Source of the DNA: Mesorhizobium sp. GbtcB19
Lineage (GTDB): Bacteria; Pseudomonadota; Alphaproteobacteria; Rhizobiales; Rhizobiaceae
Assembly (NCBI RefSeq): GCF_019091085.1
Contig: NZ_JAGXJY010000001.1
Coordinates: 248,001-312,000 of the forward strand
Direction of reading: 5' to 3'
DNA: 64,000 bases
The translations under genes were made by a program, and so were the position numbers. Of the stretch, positions 33,691 to 42,020 are shown one piece after another. Numbering within the stretch: position 1 is the stretch's first letter; each line of letters opens with the position of its first letter. Under the pieces are notes generated by a model that saw nothing but the letters and a program-made list of their open reading frames with translations, made no database searches and was not told where the DNA came from.

Positions 33691-34605
33691 TCAGACCGGT
33701 TCAGAGATGCGTCGGTACTGATCCGGCCGCCGGTAGAGCGCGAAGTTGAAATTCACCTTGCGACACATCTCGATCAGGTCGAGATCGGCGCGGTGCACGA
33801 TCACCTCGTCGTCGAGCGACATCGCCTGCGCCGCGATCTCGCCGGTCGGCGCGATGATGCAGGAGCCGCCGATCAGCGCCTGGCCGTCTTCCTGCCCGGC
33901 CTTGGCGGCGGCGCCGATCCAGAGCGTGTTCTGGTAGGCGCCGGCCTGCATCGGCAAATGGTTGTGAAACATTCTCAGATGCGCCAGCGCCGGCGCCTCG
34001 TCGAGCAGCAGCGGCGTGTTGTAGCCGAGCAGCGCCACCTCGGCGCCGTTGAGGCAAAGCATGCGGTAGGTTTCCGGCCAGCGGCGGTCGTTGCAGATGG
34101 CAAGGCCGACGCGCACGCCGCGATAATCGAAGACCGGAAAGCCGAGATTGCCAGGTTCGAAGTAACGGCGTTCGAGATGCGTTGTCGTGCCTGCCTCCGG
34201 CTCGCTCGAACCCGGCACATGCATCTTGCGGTAACGGCCAATGAAGACGCCGTCAGGCCCGACCAGATCCATCGTGTTGAAGTGGCGCGTGCGCCCCTCT
34301 TCCCGCGCGAGCTCGCAGTAGCCCAGCGCGAAGCCGACCTTCAGCCGCGCGGCGGCATCGTAGAGCCGCTGCGTCTCCAGCCCCGGCATCGAGGCCTCGA
34401 AGAAGGCGTCGATCTCGGCCTGGTCGTCGATGCGCCAGCGCGGGAAGAAGGTGGTGAGCGCCATCTCCGGAAAGACCGCGATCTCGGCGCCGGCGGAAGC
34501 GGCCTTCTCAAGCAGATGCACTAGGCGCCCGACCGTCTCGGCGCGCGAGGCGCTGCGCTGGATCGGTCCGGTCTGGCAGACGGCGATGGTCAGGCATCGA
34601 GCCAT
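33691..34605 (-). CDS. N-carbamoyl-D-amino-acid hydrolase (D-carbamoylase, nitrilase superfamily)
   Basis: 304 residues from ATG 34605, with GAGG 9-12 bases upstream. The catalytic triad is Glu47 (VFPEMAL), Lys127 (RYRKMHVPG) and Cys171 (LAICNDRRWPETYR). Both the spacing and the CNDRRWPETYR block match characterised D-carbamoylases (Glu47, Lys127, Cys172; 304 residues). It converts an N-carbamoyl-D-amino acid to the D-amino acid, CO2 and ammonia. Its start overlaps the end of the hydantoinase gene by 16 bases. This is the best-supported assignment in the island. Confidence 0.93.
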   Translation of the reverse strand: MARCLTIAVCQTGPIQRSASRAETVGRLVHLLEKAASAGAEIAVFPEMALTTFFPRWRIDDQAEIDAFFEASMPGLETQRLYDAAARLKVGFALGYCELAREEGRTRHFNTMDLVGPDGVFIGRYRKMHVPGSSEPEAGTTTHLERRYFEPGNLGFPVFDYRGVRVGLAICNDRRWPETYRMLCLNGAEVALLGYNTPLLLDEAPALAHLRMFHNHLPMQAGAYQNTLWIGAAAKAGQEDGQALIGGSCIIAPTGEIAAQAMSLDDEVIVHRADLDLIEMCRKVNFNFALYRRPDQYRRISEPV

Positions 34606-36020
34606 GGTGTCCAATCCTCGACTGGTTTTCTAAGATGCGTGGGATCGGCGGCGGCGCGCGCCACAAAGCGCCCGAACCCCGGTTCGGCCTGCAGCTTGCC
34701 GTCGACAACCACCGGCACGCCGCGCACCAGCACCGTGGTCGGCTTGCCGGTGACACTTCTGCCTTCGTAAGGCGTGAAATCGACGCGCGAATGCAGCGCC
34801 TTGTGCCCGAGCGTCCAGCGCGCCGTCGGGTCCCACAGGGCAATATCTGCGTCGAGGCCAACGGCGATACGGCCCTTGCGGTCGGCAAAGCCGTAGATCG
34901 ACGCGGCGTTGCGCGAGGTGAGATCGAGATAGCGCTCGAGCGTCAGGCGGCCGGTGAGCAGCCCTTCCGAGAACAGCAGCGGCAGACGCGTCTCAATGCC
35001 GGGAATGCCGCTCAGCGTCGTGGTGAAGCCTGGCGTTTCGGACCGGCCGATCTTGTCGGCGAAATAGTATGGCGAATGGTCCGACGACCAGAGGTCGATG
35101 CCGCCGTCAATCAGTTCTTGCCACAGATGCTCATGGCTGCGCGGCGAGCGCGGCGGCGGCGAGAAGACGAAGCGCGCCGCGTCTTTGCCTGGACGATCGA
35201 GGTCGACGGCCCCGACGAACAGATATTGCGGGCAGGTTTCGGCTATCGCGTCGACGCCGCGCGCCTTCGCCCGCGCCACCTCCTCGGCCGACTGCCAGGA
35301 CGAGACATGCACGATGGTCATGCGCGCGCCGGTCATCTCGGCGAAGGCCAGCGCGCGATGCGTCGCCTCGCGCTCCATCGTCTCGCTGTGGGCCACCAGA
35401 TGATAGCGCATGTCGGTACGGCCGAGATCGATCAGCCGCTGGCGCGTGCGCCGGATCGCGGCGTCGTTCTCGGCATGGACCATGACGATCCAGCCAAGGC
35501 GGCTCGCCGTATCGAGAACCTTGAAGAACAAATCGTCGTCGACGGCAAAACCCTGATAGGTCATGAACAACTTGACCGAGGCGATGCCGCGCCCGGCAAG
35601 CGCGTCGAGCTGACCCTCGACGTCCGCGCCGGTGCCCATGGTCACCACGGCATGCAGTCCGTAGTCGATCACAGCACGTCCCGCGGCGCGCTCCAGCGCG
35701 CGGTCGATGGCGCCGATGGTCGTCATGTCCTGTCCAGGCATGCCGAACGGCACGATGCAGGTGGTGCCGCCAAAGGCGGCCGAGATCGTGCCGGAATAGA
35801 AATCGTCGGCATTGCCCGCCCCGCCCCAAACCGGCTGGTCGAGATGGCAATGCGCATCGATGCCGCCGGGCATCACCCAGCGGCCATTGGCATCGATAGC
35901 CTTCTCGCCGGAGAGGCTCTTGCCGATGGCGGCGATGCGGCCGTCATCGATGCCGATGTCGCACTCGGCCCAGCCGTCGTCGAGCGCTACGCGCCCGCCC
36001 TTGATCACCAGCTCATGCAT
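34590..36020 (-). CDS. D-hydantoinase / dihydropyrimidinase
   Basis: 476 residues. All metal-site motifs are present: DAHCHLD, the carboxylated Lys in SVKLFMTY, His in VMVHAEND, His in TIVHVSS and Asp in SSDHSPY. It hydrolyses a 5-substituted hydantoin or dihydropyrimidine to the N-carbamoyl amino acid, which the next gene can cleave. Length and motif order match the family. It follows RidA by 39 bases. Confidence 0.93.
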   Translation of the reverse strand: MHELVIKGGRVALDDGWAECDIGIDDGRIAAIGKSLSGEKAIDANGRWVMPGGIDAHCHLDQPVWGGAGNADDFYSGTISAAFGGTTCIVPFGMPGQDMTTIGAIDRALERAAGRAVIDYGLHAVVTMGTGADVEGQLDALAGRGIASVKLFMTYQGFAVDDDLFFKVLDTASRLGWIVMVHAENDAAIRRTRQRLIDLGRTDMRYHLVAHSETMEREATHRALAFAEMTGARMTIVHVSSWQSAEEVARAKARGVDAIAETCPQYLFVGAVDLDRPGKDAARFVFSPPPRSPRSHEHLWQELIDGGIDLWSSDHSPYYFADKIGRSETPGFTTTLSGIPGIETRLPLLFSEGLLTGRLTLERYLDLTSRNAASIYGFADRKGRIAVGLDADIALWDPTARWTLGHKALHSRVDFTPYEGRSVTGKPTTVLVRGVPVVVDGKLQAEPGFGRFVARAAADPTHLRKPVEDWTPWLDA

Positions 36021-36059
36021 TGGCCAGCTCTTCTGTTCAAATCTGCCCCGCCGGCCGGC

Positions 36060-36410
36060 TCAGCCGACAGCCGCCGTCACCATGATCTCGACGCGATACT
36101 GGTCGCCGGCGAGCCGCGCTTCCACCGTGGCGCGCACCGGCATGGCGCTCCTGTCGATCCAAGCGTCCCAGGCCGTGTTCATCATCTCGAAATCGGCGAT
36201 GTCCCGCAGCCAAATCTGCGCGCTGAGCAGCTTCGACTTGTCGCTGCCGGCCTTGGCCAGAAGCGCGTCGATCTTGGCAAGGATCTGCTTGGTCTGGCTG
36301 GTGGTGTCGCCGGAAAGGTCATCCGCTGTCAGGCCGGCGACATAGACGGTGCCGTTGTAGCGGAGCACCCGGCAGAAACGCTGTCCGTTTTCGAGGCGTT
36401 CGATGGTCAT
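36060..36410 (-). CDS. RidA-family enamine/imine deaminase
   Basis: 116 residues. The YjgF/YER057c/UK114 pattern is present: YNGTVYVAGLTADDLSGDTT, then LAKAGSDKSKLLSAQIWLRD, and PVRATVEARL, whose Arg binds the substrate carboxylate. RidA hydrolyses reactive 2-imino or enamine acids, as formed by amino-acid oxidases. It is the first gene of the hydantoin operon and fits the DAO-like enzyme encoded downstream. Confidence 0.9.
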   Translation of the reverse strand: MTIERLENGQRFCRVLRYNGTVYVAGLTADDLSGDTTSQTKQILAKIDALLAKAGSDKSKLLSAQIWLRDIADFEMMNTAWDAWIDRSAMPVRATVEARLAGDQYRVEIMVTAAVG

Positions 36411-36514
36411 GCTGTTCCCTTCCGCTGGTTCCCGGGTTTGGTTTTTGCCTATGGTAAGGAGGGTGCAAAACCGCTGTAAAGCCCGCCACGCGCCGAGATG
36501 CCGCTTTCCTTTGC

Positions 36515-36547
36515 CGGCATGGCCAAAAAAATTATGGCCATAGCCGC
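36515..36547. promoter_or_regulatory. Candidate LysR operator in the ridA/MFS divergent region
   Basis: ATGGCC (36519-36524), 11 bases AAAAAAATTAT, then GGCCAT, flanked by GCCGG and AGCCGC. It shares form, spacer length and flanks with the dyad at 17883, which suggests that the same regulator controls the operons diverging here. Confidence 0.45.
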
Positions 36548-36644
36548 GTCAATCTTCGTTTGTGGCAACCACGGCAGAGTGTAGCTTCTGCTCGGGCTGC
36601 CGTCGGTCAACGGTCACGCCAGGGGAGCCACTGCAGCCGCATCC

Positions 36645-37898
36645 ATGAGGTCGATCGCTCAATCCGCGGCGCGGCTCTGGCAAAATGCCGAGCGGTCCCG
36701 CGCCATGCTGCCGATCATGGTCGGCGTTTGCCTCGCCTGCATCGGCAGCGCCATGCTGACCACCGCCGTGTCGCTGCATCTCGGCAAGCCCGGCATCTCA
36801 CCGCAAGTCGTGCAGATCGTGCTGACCGCCTATCCCGTCGGCTTTCTCATCGGATGCCTGGTCACCCGCCCGGCAGTCGCCCAATACGGCCACGAGCGGA
36901 CCTTCGTGGTGATCCTGGTGCTGGCGCTGTTGGCGGCTTGTGGCTTCGTCTTCACCGACTTCCTGCCGAGCTGGATCTGCTTCCGCCTGCTCGGCGGCAT
37001 GGCGATGGCATCGCTCTTCGTCGTCTGCGAAAGCTGGATCAACCTCTATGCCGAGCAGCACAATCGCGGCGCGCTGTTCTCGCTCTACATGCTGACCACG
37101 GCGATCGCGGTGCTGCTCGGACAGCTCCTCGTCGGACTGGTCGGCCCACAGTCTCCGCATCTGTTCCCGGTTGCGGCCGCGACCGTGCTGCTGGCGCTGA
37201 TCTCCAAATTCATCGGCGGCCGCTGGCCGGCGTTGCCTGCCGTGTCTGTCGATCCTGACCATGCGAGTTCTGCTAGACCGGTCAAGCGGCTAGGCCCGCT
37301 GGCACTGTTCCGGCTGGCGCCCGTCACGGTCGTCGCGATCTTCCAGGGCGGCATCACCAACATGAACATCTTCGTGCTGACGCCGATCTACGGCACGCAG
37401 ATCGGCCTGTCGGCGGGCACGACGGTCGGGCTGGTCACGACCATCAGCATCGCCGGCATGCTCGCCCAGACGCCGGTCGGCTGGCTGTCGGACCGGTTTG
37501 AGCGGCGCATCATATTGCTGGTCCAGGGCATCCTGTCCGTCACGCTGTGCGCCACGATTGCCTGGCTCGGCAATTTCTCGGTGCCGCTGCTTTTCGTGCT
37601 GTTCTTCCTCTACGGTTGCACCGCGCTGACCGTCTATCCGGTGGCGATGGCGTTCGGCGCCTCGCAACTGCACAGCCGGCACATGGTCGGCGCTTCCGGC
37701 ACGCTGCTCCTCCTTTATTCGATCGGCAACGTCGCGACGCCCGGCATTTCCGCAGGTCTGATGCAGCATATGGGCGCGCCGGCGATGTTTCTGCTGCTCG
37801 GCGGCGGCGCCGGGCTGGTGACCTTGGCCGCCTGCTACAATCTTCTGCGCCGTCCCGTCACAATGGCGACCCTGCAGCCGATCGAGGAGCAGGTCTGA
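36645..37898 (+). CDS. MFS transporter
   Basis: 417 residues with about 12 hydrophobic segments and the MFS loop motif variants GCLVTRPAVAQYGHERTF after helix 2 and GWLSDRFERRI between helices 8 and 9. It resembles the YcaD/NarK-like sugar or drug carriers without a clear substrate class. It opens a six-gene plus-strand operon; the SDR that follows overlaps its stop by one base. It probably imports or exports a pathway compound. ATG 36705 is an alternative start closer to the first helix. Confidence 0.88.
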   Translation: MRSIAQSAARLWQNAERSRAMLPIMVGVCLACIGSAMLTTAVSLHLGKPGISPQVVQIVLTAYPVGFLIGCLVTRPAVAQYGHERTFVVILVLALLAACGFVFTDFLPSWICFRLLGGMAMASLFVVCESWINLYAEQHNRGALFSLYMLTTAIAVLLGQLLVGLVGPQSPHLFPVAAATVLLALISKFIGGRWPALPAVSVDPDHASSARPVKRLGPLALFRLAPVTVVAIFQGGITNMNIFVLTPIYGTQIGLSAGTTVGLVTTISIAGMLAQTPVGWLSDRFERRIILLVQGILSVTLCATIAWLGNFSVPLLFVLFFLYGCTALTVYPVAMAFGASQLHSRHMVGASGTLLLLYSIGNVATPGISAGLMQHMGAPAMFLLLGGGAGLVTLAACYNLLRRPVTMATLQPIEEQV

Positions 37899-38656
37899 TG
37901 ACGGATATGAAACGCCTTGAAGGCAAAGTCATCCTGATCGCCGGCGCGGCCAGCGGCATCGGCGCGGCGATTGCCGGCCGCTGTATCGCTGAAGGCGCAA
38001 AGGTTGTCTGCGCCGACTACGATCTTGAGCCAGCGACGAAACTTGCCGCAGCGCTCGGGCCTTCCGCGGCCGTTTGCCAGTGCGACGTGACGAAGATTGA
38101 CTCCGCCAGATCGGCCGTCGACTTCGCCGAGAAGAAATTCGGCCGGCTCGACGGACTGGTGCACAATGCGGCCGCGCCTTCGACCAGCGCCACCGTTGTC
38201 AATCTCGATGAGAGCGCCTGGCGGCACGAGATCGATGTCGGCCTGACCGGCGCCTTCCTGATGAGCAAGTTCGCCGTGCCGCTGATGGCTGCCGGCGGCG
38301 GCGGCTCTGTCGTCTTCATCGGCTCGCAATTCGGGCGCGTCGCCACCACAAGGGCCGTCGCCTATTGCGCCGCCAAGGCCGGGCTGATCCACCTCGCCAA
38401 GGCAATGGCCGTCGATCACGCGCCCGACAATATCCGCGTCAACAGCCTCTCGCCGGGCGCCGTGGCGACGACGCGGCTTTTGCGCCGATTTGCCGATTTC
38501 GAGGCCGCCAATGCCGGCCTTGGGCCGGCGCATCTGCTCGGCCGCATCGCCGAGCCTGAAGAGATCGCCGCGGCGGCGGCCTTCCTGCTTTCCTCCGACG
38601 CATCCTTCGTCACCGGATCCGACATGCTCGTGGACGGCGGCTATGCGACGCGCTGA
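37898..38656 (+). CDS. SDR-family oxidoreductase
   Basis: 252 residues of the classical short-chain dehydrogenase type: LIAGAASGIGAAIA nucleotide motif, HNAAAPS in place of NNAG, Ser in FIGSQFG and YCAAK as the catalytic Tyr-Lys pair. The end LVDGGYATR is typical. The residue after the second strand is Asp (CADYD), which favours NAD over NADP. The start overlaps the MFS stop (TGATG). Substrate unknown; an alcohol or hydroxy acid of the pathway. Confidence 0.92.
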   Translation: MTDMKRLEGKVILIAGAASGIGAAIAGRCIAEGAKVVCADYDLEPATKLAAALGPSAAVCQCDVTKIDSARSAVDFAEKKFGRLDGLVHNAAAPSTSATVVNLDESAWRHEIDVGLTGAFLMSKFAVPLMAAGGGGSVVFIGSQFGRVATTRAVAYCAAKAGLIHLAKAMAVDHAPDNIRVNSLSPGAVATTRLLRRFADFEAANAGLGPAHLLGRIAEPEEIAAAAAFLLSSDASFVTGSDMLVDGGYATR

Positions 38657-38686
38657 ACCCGAAACCGCTTTTTCAAAGGAGTTCCC

Positions 38687-39709
38687 ATGACGCTGCTCGT
38701 CACCGGCGGCACCGGCTTCGTCATGAGCGTGGTCGCGCGCGCATGGCTCGACCGCGACCCTCTGGCCCGCGCCGTGATCCTCGATCGCTCCGGCCTCGAC
38801 GCGGCGGCCGAAAAGCATTTCGCGCCGGTGCGCGATAGGCTCACGGTGATTTCCGCCGACATCCTCAACCCGCAGGACTGGTCCGCGACGCTCGACAAGC
38901 ACGGCATCACGGCGATCGTGCATGGCGCGACGATCACGCCGATCTCGCGCGGCAGCGCCTCGGAGGCGAAACGCCAGCCGGAGGCCGAGGACCCCGCCCG
39001 GATCGTCGACGTCAATCTCATGGGCACCGTGCGGATGCTGGACTGGGCGCGCACAAATCCGGACCTGAAGCGCTTCGTCTATGTCAGCTCCGGTTCCGTC
39101 TACCGCCACAACGGGCCCGACTGGGCGAGCGAGCCGCTGCCGGAAGACGGCTATGTCGCGCCGCTGACGCTCTACGGCATCTCGAAATTCGCCTCCGAGA
39201 TGGTCACCAACCGCTATGCCGACTTGTTCGGCCTGTCGGCGGTCTCGGTGCGGCTTGCCTCCGTCTACGGCCCGATGGACCGCGCCACCGAGAGCCGCAA
39301 TTTTCGCCATGTTCCCAACCGCGTCGCGCATATGGCTTTGGCCGGCGAGACGATCAAGCCGAACAGCCTCGAACCCGTCGGCGATTACCTGACCTCGACC
39401 GACGTTGCCGCCGCGATCCTGGCGCTGATCGATGCGCCGCGCCTCAATTACCGCCACTACAACATCGGCTCCGGCTCCAGCCAGACCATCGGCGAGATCA
39501 TCGGCTGGGCAAGGGAACGCGTGCCCGGGCTGAAGGCCGAGGTGACGGTCGGCGATGACGCCAACATCGTCCAGGATGTGCGGCTGAAAGGCGGCATGTG
39601 GGGCGCCTATGACATCGCCCGCATCCTGCGCGACACGGAATGGCGGCCGCGCCCCGGCAAGGAAGCCTTCCACGCCTATATGGACTGGATTGCCGCCAAC
39701 GAAAGCTGA
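38687..39709 (+). CDS. NAD-dependent epimerase/dehydratase family protein
   Basis: 340 residues of the extended SDR type. LLVTGGTGFVMSVV is the nucleotide motif, VSSGSVYRH supplies the Ser and LYGISKFASEM the Tyr-x-x-x-Lys pair. The C-terminal half (YNIGSGSSQTIGEIIGWARE) is the substrate lobe. AAAGGAG precedes the ATG. Relatives act on nucleotide sugars, but others reduce uronate or keto substrates; with no sugar genes nearby the second group is more likely. Confidence 0.9.
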   Translation: MTLLVTGGTGFVMSVVARAWLDRDPLARAVILDRSGLDAAAEKHFAPVRDRLTVISADILNPQDWSATLDKHGITAIVHGATITPISRGSASEAKRQPEAEDPARIVDVNLMGTVRMLDWARTNPDLKRFVYVSSGSVYRHNGPDWASEPLPEDGYVAPLTLYGISKFASEMVTNRYADLFGLSAVSVRLASVYGPMDRATESRNFRHVPNRVAHMALAGETIKPNSLEPVGDYLTSTDVAAAILALIDAPRLNYRHYNIGSGSSQTIGEIIGWARERVPGLKAEVTVGDDANIVQDVRLKGGMWGAYDIARILRDTEWRPRPGKEAFHAYMDWIAANES

Positions 39710-39736
39710 GCCAAACTGAGCCGAAGGAGGACGACG

Positions 39737-40669
39737 ATGCCGACCGATCCGCAGCAAGCGCAGCAGCCGCGCGACTTCGTCGGCTACGGACCGCATCCGC
39801 CCTTCGTCACCTGGCCGGGCGGCATCAAGCTCGCCATCAACCTCGTGCTCAACTACGAGGAAGGCTCCGAATACTCATGGCTGGAGGACGGCCGCAACGA
39901 CAATTGGGGCGAGTACAATCTGTCCGGCAGCATGCCGGTGCGCGACCTCGGCACCGAGACGCATTACGAATATGGCAGCCGCGCCGGCGTCTGGCGCCTG
40001 GCCAGGCTGTTCGACCGCTACGACATTCCGGTCACCTTTTCCGCCTGCGCCGTGGCGCTCGAACGCAATCCGCCTTTGGTCGAGTGGATGAAGGCGCGCA
40101 GGCATGACCTGATGGGCCATGGCCTGCGCTGGATCGACTACACGACGATGGAGCGAGTTGAGGAAGAGCGCCATCTGCATGAGGCGATCGCGCTTTACGA
40201 GAAGCTGCTGGGCAAGCGCCCGTTGGGCTGGAACTGCCGCTCGCTGCCAAGCGTCAACACCCGCGATCTCCTGGTGAAGGAAGGCGGCTTCCTTTACCAC
40301 TCCGATCCCTGCAATGACGACCTGCCCTATTTCCTCGACCACCAGGGCACTGAGATCCTGGTCGTGCCTTACTCCAAGGCACTCAACGACAGCCGCTATC
40401 TCGTCGCCCCCGGCTACGGCAATCCGCGCGACTTCGCCGAGGACTGCCGCTCGGCCATCGACTATATGCTCTCCGAAGCCGACGAGACCGGCGGCCGCAT
40501 GCTGACCATCGGCATCCACGCGCGCTGGACGGGCCAGCCCAACCGCGCCTCGGGCCTGCGCGAGGTCATAGAGCATGTCCAGCAAAGCGACGGCGCCGCC
40601 TTCATGCGCCGCGAGGATATCGCGCGCTTCTGGCTCGCGAACCACGCGCGTTTCGAACAGCGCGGCTGA
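39737..40669 (+). CDS. PuuE-like allantoinase / deacetylase, second copy
   Basis: 310 residues. DFVGYGPHPPFVTWPGG, NLVLNYEEGSEYS, MGHGLRWIDY and VNTRDLLVKEGGFLYHSDP follow the same pattern as the protein at 10540, so the two are paralogues. Both keep CNDDLPYF/YNDDLPYF in the active-site half. A strong AAGGAGG ribosome site precedes it. It is followed 11 bases later by a dihydroorotase-like protein, the other classical allantoinase fold, so this pair may act on successive or alternative ring substrates. Confidence 0.88.
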   Translation: MPTDPQQAQQPRDFVGYGPHPPFVTWPGGIKLAINLVLNYEEGSEYSWLEDGRNDNWGEYNLSGSMPVRDLGTETHYEYGSRAGVWRLARLFDRYDIPVTFSACAVALERNPPLVEWMKARRHDLMGHGLRWIDYTTMERVEEERHLHEAIALYEKLLGKRPLGWNCRSLPSVNTRDLLVKEGGFLYHSDPCNDDLPYFLDHQGTEILVVPYSKALNDSRYLVAPGYGNPRDFAEDCRSAIDYMLSEADETGGRMLTIGIHARWTGQPNRASGLREVIEHVQQSDGAAFMRREDIARFWLANHARFEQRG

Positions 40670-40680
40670 GGGATAGCTAC

Positions 40681-42015
40681 GTGTTCGAAACGCTGATCTG
40701 CGGCGCAACGGTGGTCAACGCAGAGGGGACTACGCGTGCCGATGTCGGCATCACGGCAGGCAGGATCGCCGCACTCATGCCTCCCGGCGAAACGACGGAA
40801 GCCGGCAAAATCGTCGATGCCTCGGGTTGCTTCCTGCTGCCAGGCCTTGTCGACGCGCATGCGCATCTGCGCGATCCAGGACTGACCCACAAAGAAGACT
40901 TCTCCTCCGGCACCCATGCGGCGGCACTCGGCGGCGTGACGACCGTGCTCGACATGCCGACTGACGAGCCGTGGACGGCCACCTCTGAGCTGCTCGCCGA
41001 CAAGATGGCGATGGCCGAAGGCCGCATCCATGTCGATGTCGGCCTGCAGACCGTGGTCAGCCGCGACCTGTCGCTTGTCCCTCGCCTGCTCGACCGCGCG
41101 CCGGTCTCGTTCGAGTTGTTCACCGCCGACGTGCCGGACGCCTTTCTGTTCGCAACGCTCGACGCCGTCGCCGAGGCGCTGAAGGCGTTCGCGGGCGCCG
41201 AGACGCTGATCGGCATCTCGTCCGGCGACCAGTCGATCCTGGCCGGCAGCGCGATGCGCGACCGTTCCGGCAGCATCGCCGCCTTCCTGGACAGCCGGCC
41301 GCCGCTTGCGGAGGCCAACGGTGTCGCCCGCGCGCTCGTCGCCGCTGCTTCGGCTGAGGCAAAAATCCACGTCCGCCAGATCAACTCAGAGCTTGGCGTC
41401 GAGACCTGGAGCCGGCTGCGCGGCATGGCTGACGCCAGCGTCGAGACCACGCCGCAGAACCTGTTCTTCACCGCCGCCGACTATGAGACGCAAGGCGCCA
41501 ATCTGAAGGCCTCGCCGCCGTTGCGATCGCCACACGACGTCGACGCGTTGCGCGCCGCGCTAAGCGCCGGCCTGATCGACATCGTCGCCACCGACCACGC
41601 CCCACACGCGCCGGCCGAAAAGGCTGCGCGCTATGCTGCTTTCGCCGACATTACGGGCGGCATGCCGGGATTGCAGACGCTGCTTCAGACCATGCTCAAG
41701 CTGACCGACGAAGGGCTCATCGCCCTGCCCGACCTCGTGCGCATGTGCTCAACCAATCCGGCCGAGCGCTTCGGCCTTAGCCGACGCAAGGGGAGGATCG
41801 CCGTCGGCTATGATGCCGATCTGCTCATCGTCGACCCGCGCCAATCCAGCACCATCGCCAATGCCGATCAGGTGTCGCGGGCGGGCTACACGCCCTTCGA
41901 CGGCTGGACCGTGAAAGCGCGCCTGACCAGCGTCTTCCTGCGCGGCCATGAGATCGTGCGCGAAGGCAGGCTGGTCGGTCCGACGCTTGGAAAGATCGTC
42001 ACCCGGGAGCGCTGA
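40681..42015 (+). CDS. Dihydroorotase/allantoinase-like amidohydrolase with altered metal site
   Basis: 444 residues from GTG 40681 (GAGGGA upstream). The fold and ends are normal: DAHAHLRDPGLTHKED at the first metal pair, KIHVRQINS with one His, TDHAPHAPAEK with the Asp, and the NPAERFGLSRRKGRIAVGYD closing block. But the carboxylated-Lys motif (usually FKxF/VKLF) reads FELF, so Glu replaces Lys, and the usual HAE/HAEN segment reads GISSGD, without His. A binuclear centre bridged by Glu, a mononuclear site, or loss of activity are all possible. The hydantoinase at 34590 keeps the normal residues. Confidence 0.88.
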   Translation: MFETLICGATVVNAEGTTRADVGITAGRIAALMPPGETTEAGKIVDASGCFLLPGLVDAHAHLRDPGLTHKEDFSSGTHAAALGGVTTVLDMPTDEPWTATSELLADKMAMAEGRIHVDVGLQTVVSRDLSLVPRLLDRAPVSFELFTADVPDAFLFATLDAVAEALKAFAGAETLIGISSGDQSILAGSAMRDRSGSIAAFLDSRPPLAEANGVARALVAAASAEAKIHVRQINSELGVETWSRLRGMADASVETTPQNLFFTAADYETQGANLKASPPLRSPHDVDALRAALSAGLIDIVATDHAPHAPAEKAARYAAFADITGGMPGLQTLLQTMLKLTDEGLIALPDLVRMCSTNPAERFGLSRRKGRIAVGYDADLLIVDPRQSSTIANADQVSRAGYTPFDGWTVKARLTSVFLRGHEIVREGRLVGPTLGKIVTRER

Positions 42016-42020
42016 ACACC

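Noticed and set aside
37835-39796. 653-codon minus-strand frame opposite two SDR-type genes
   Set aside because: It is an antisense shadow; both SDR-type proteins on the plus strand have complete catalytic motifs.
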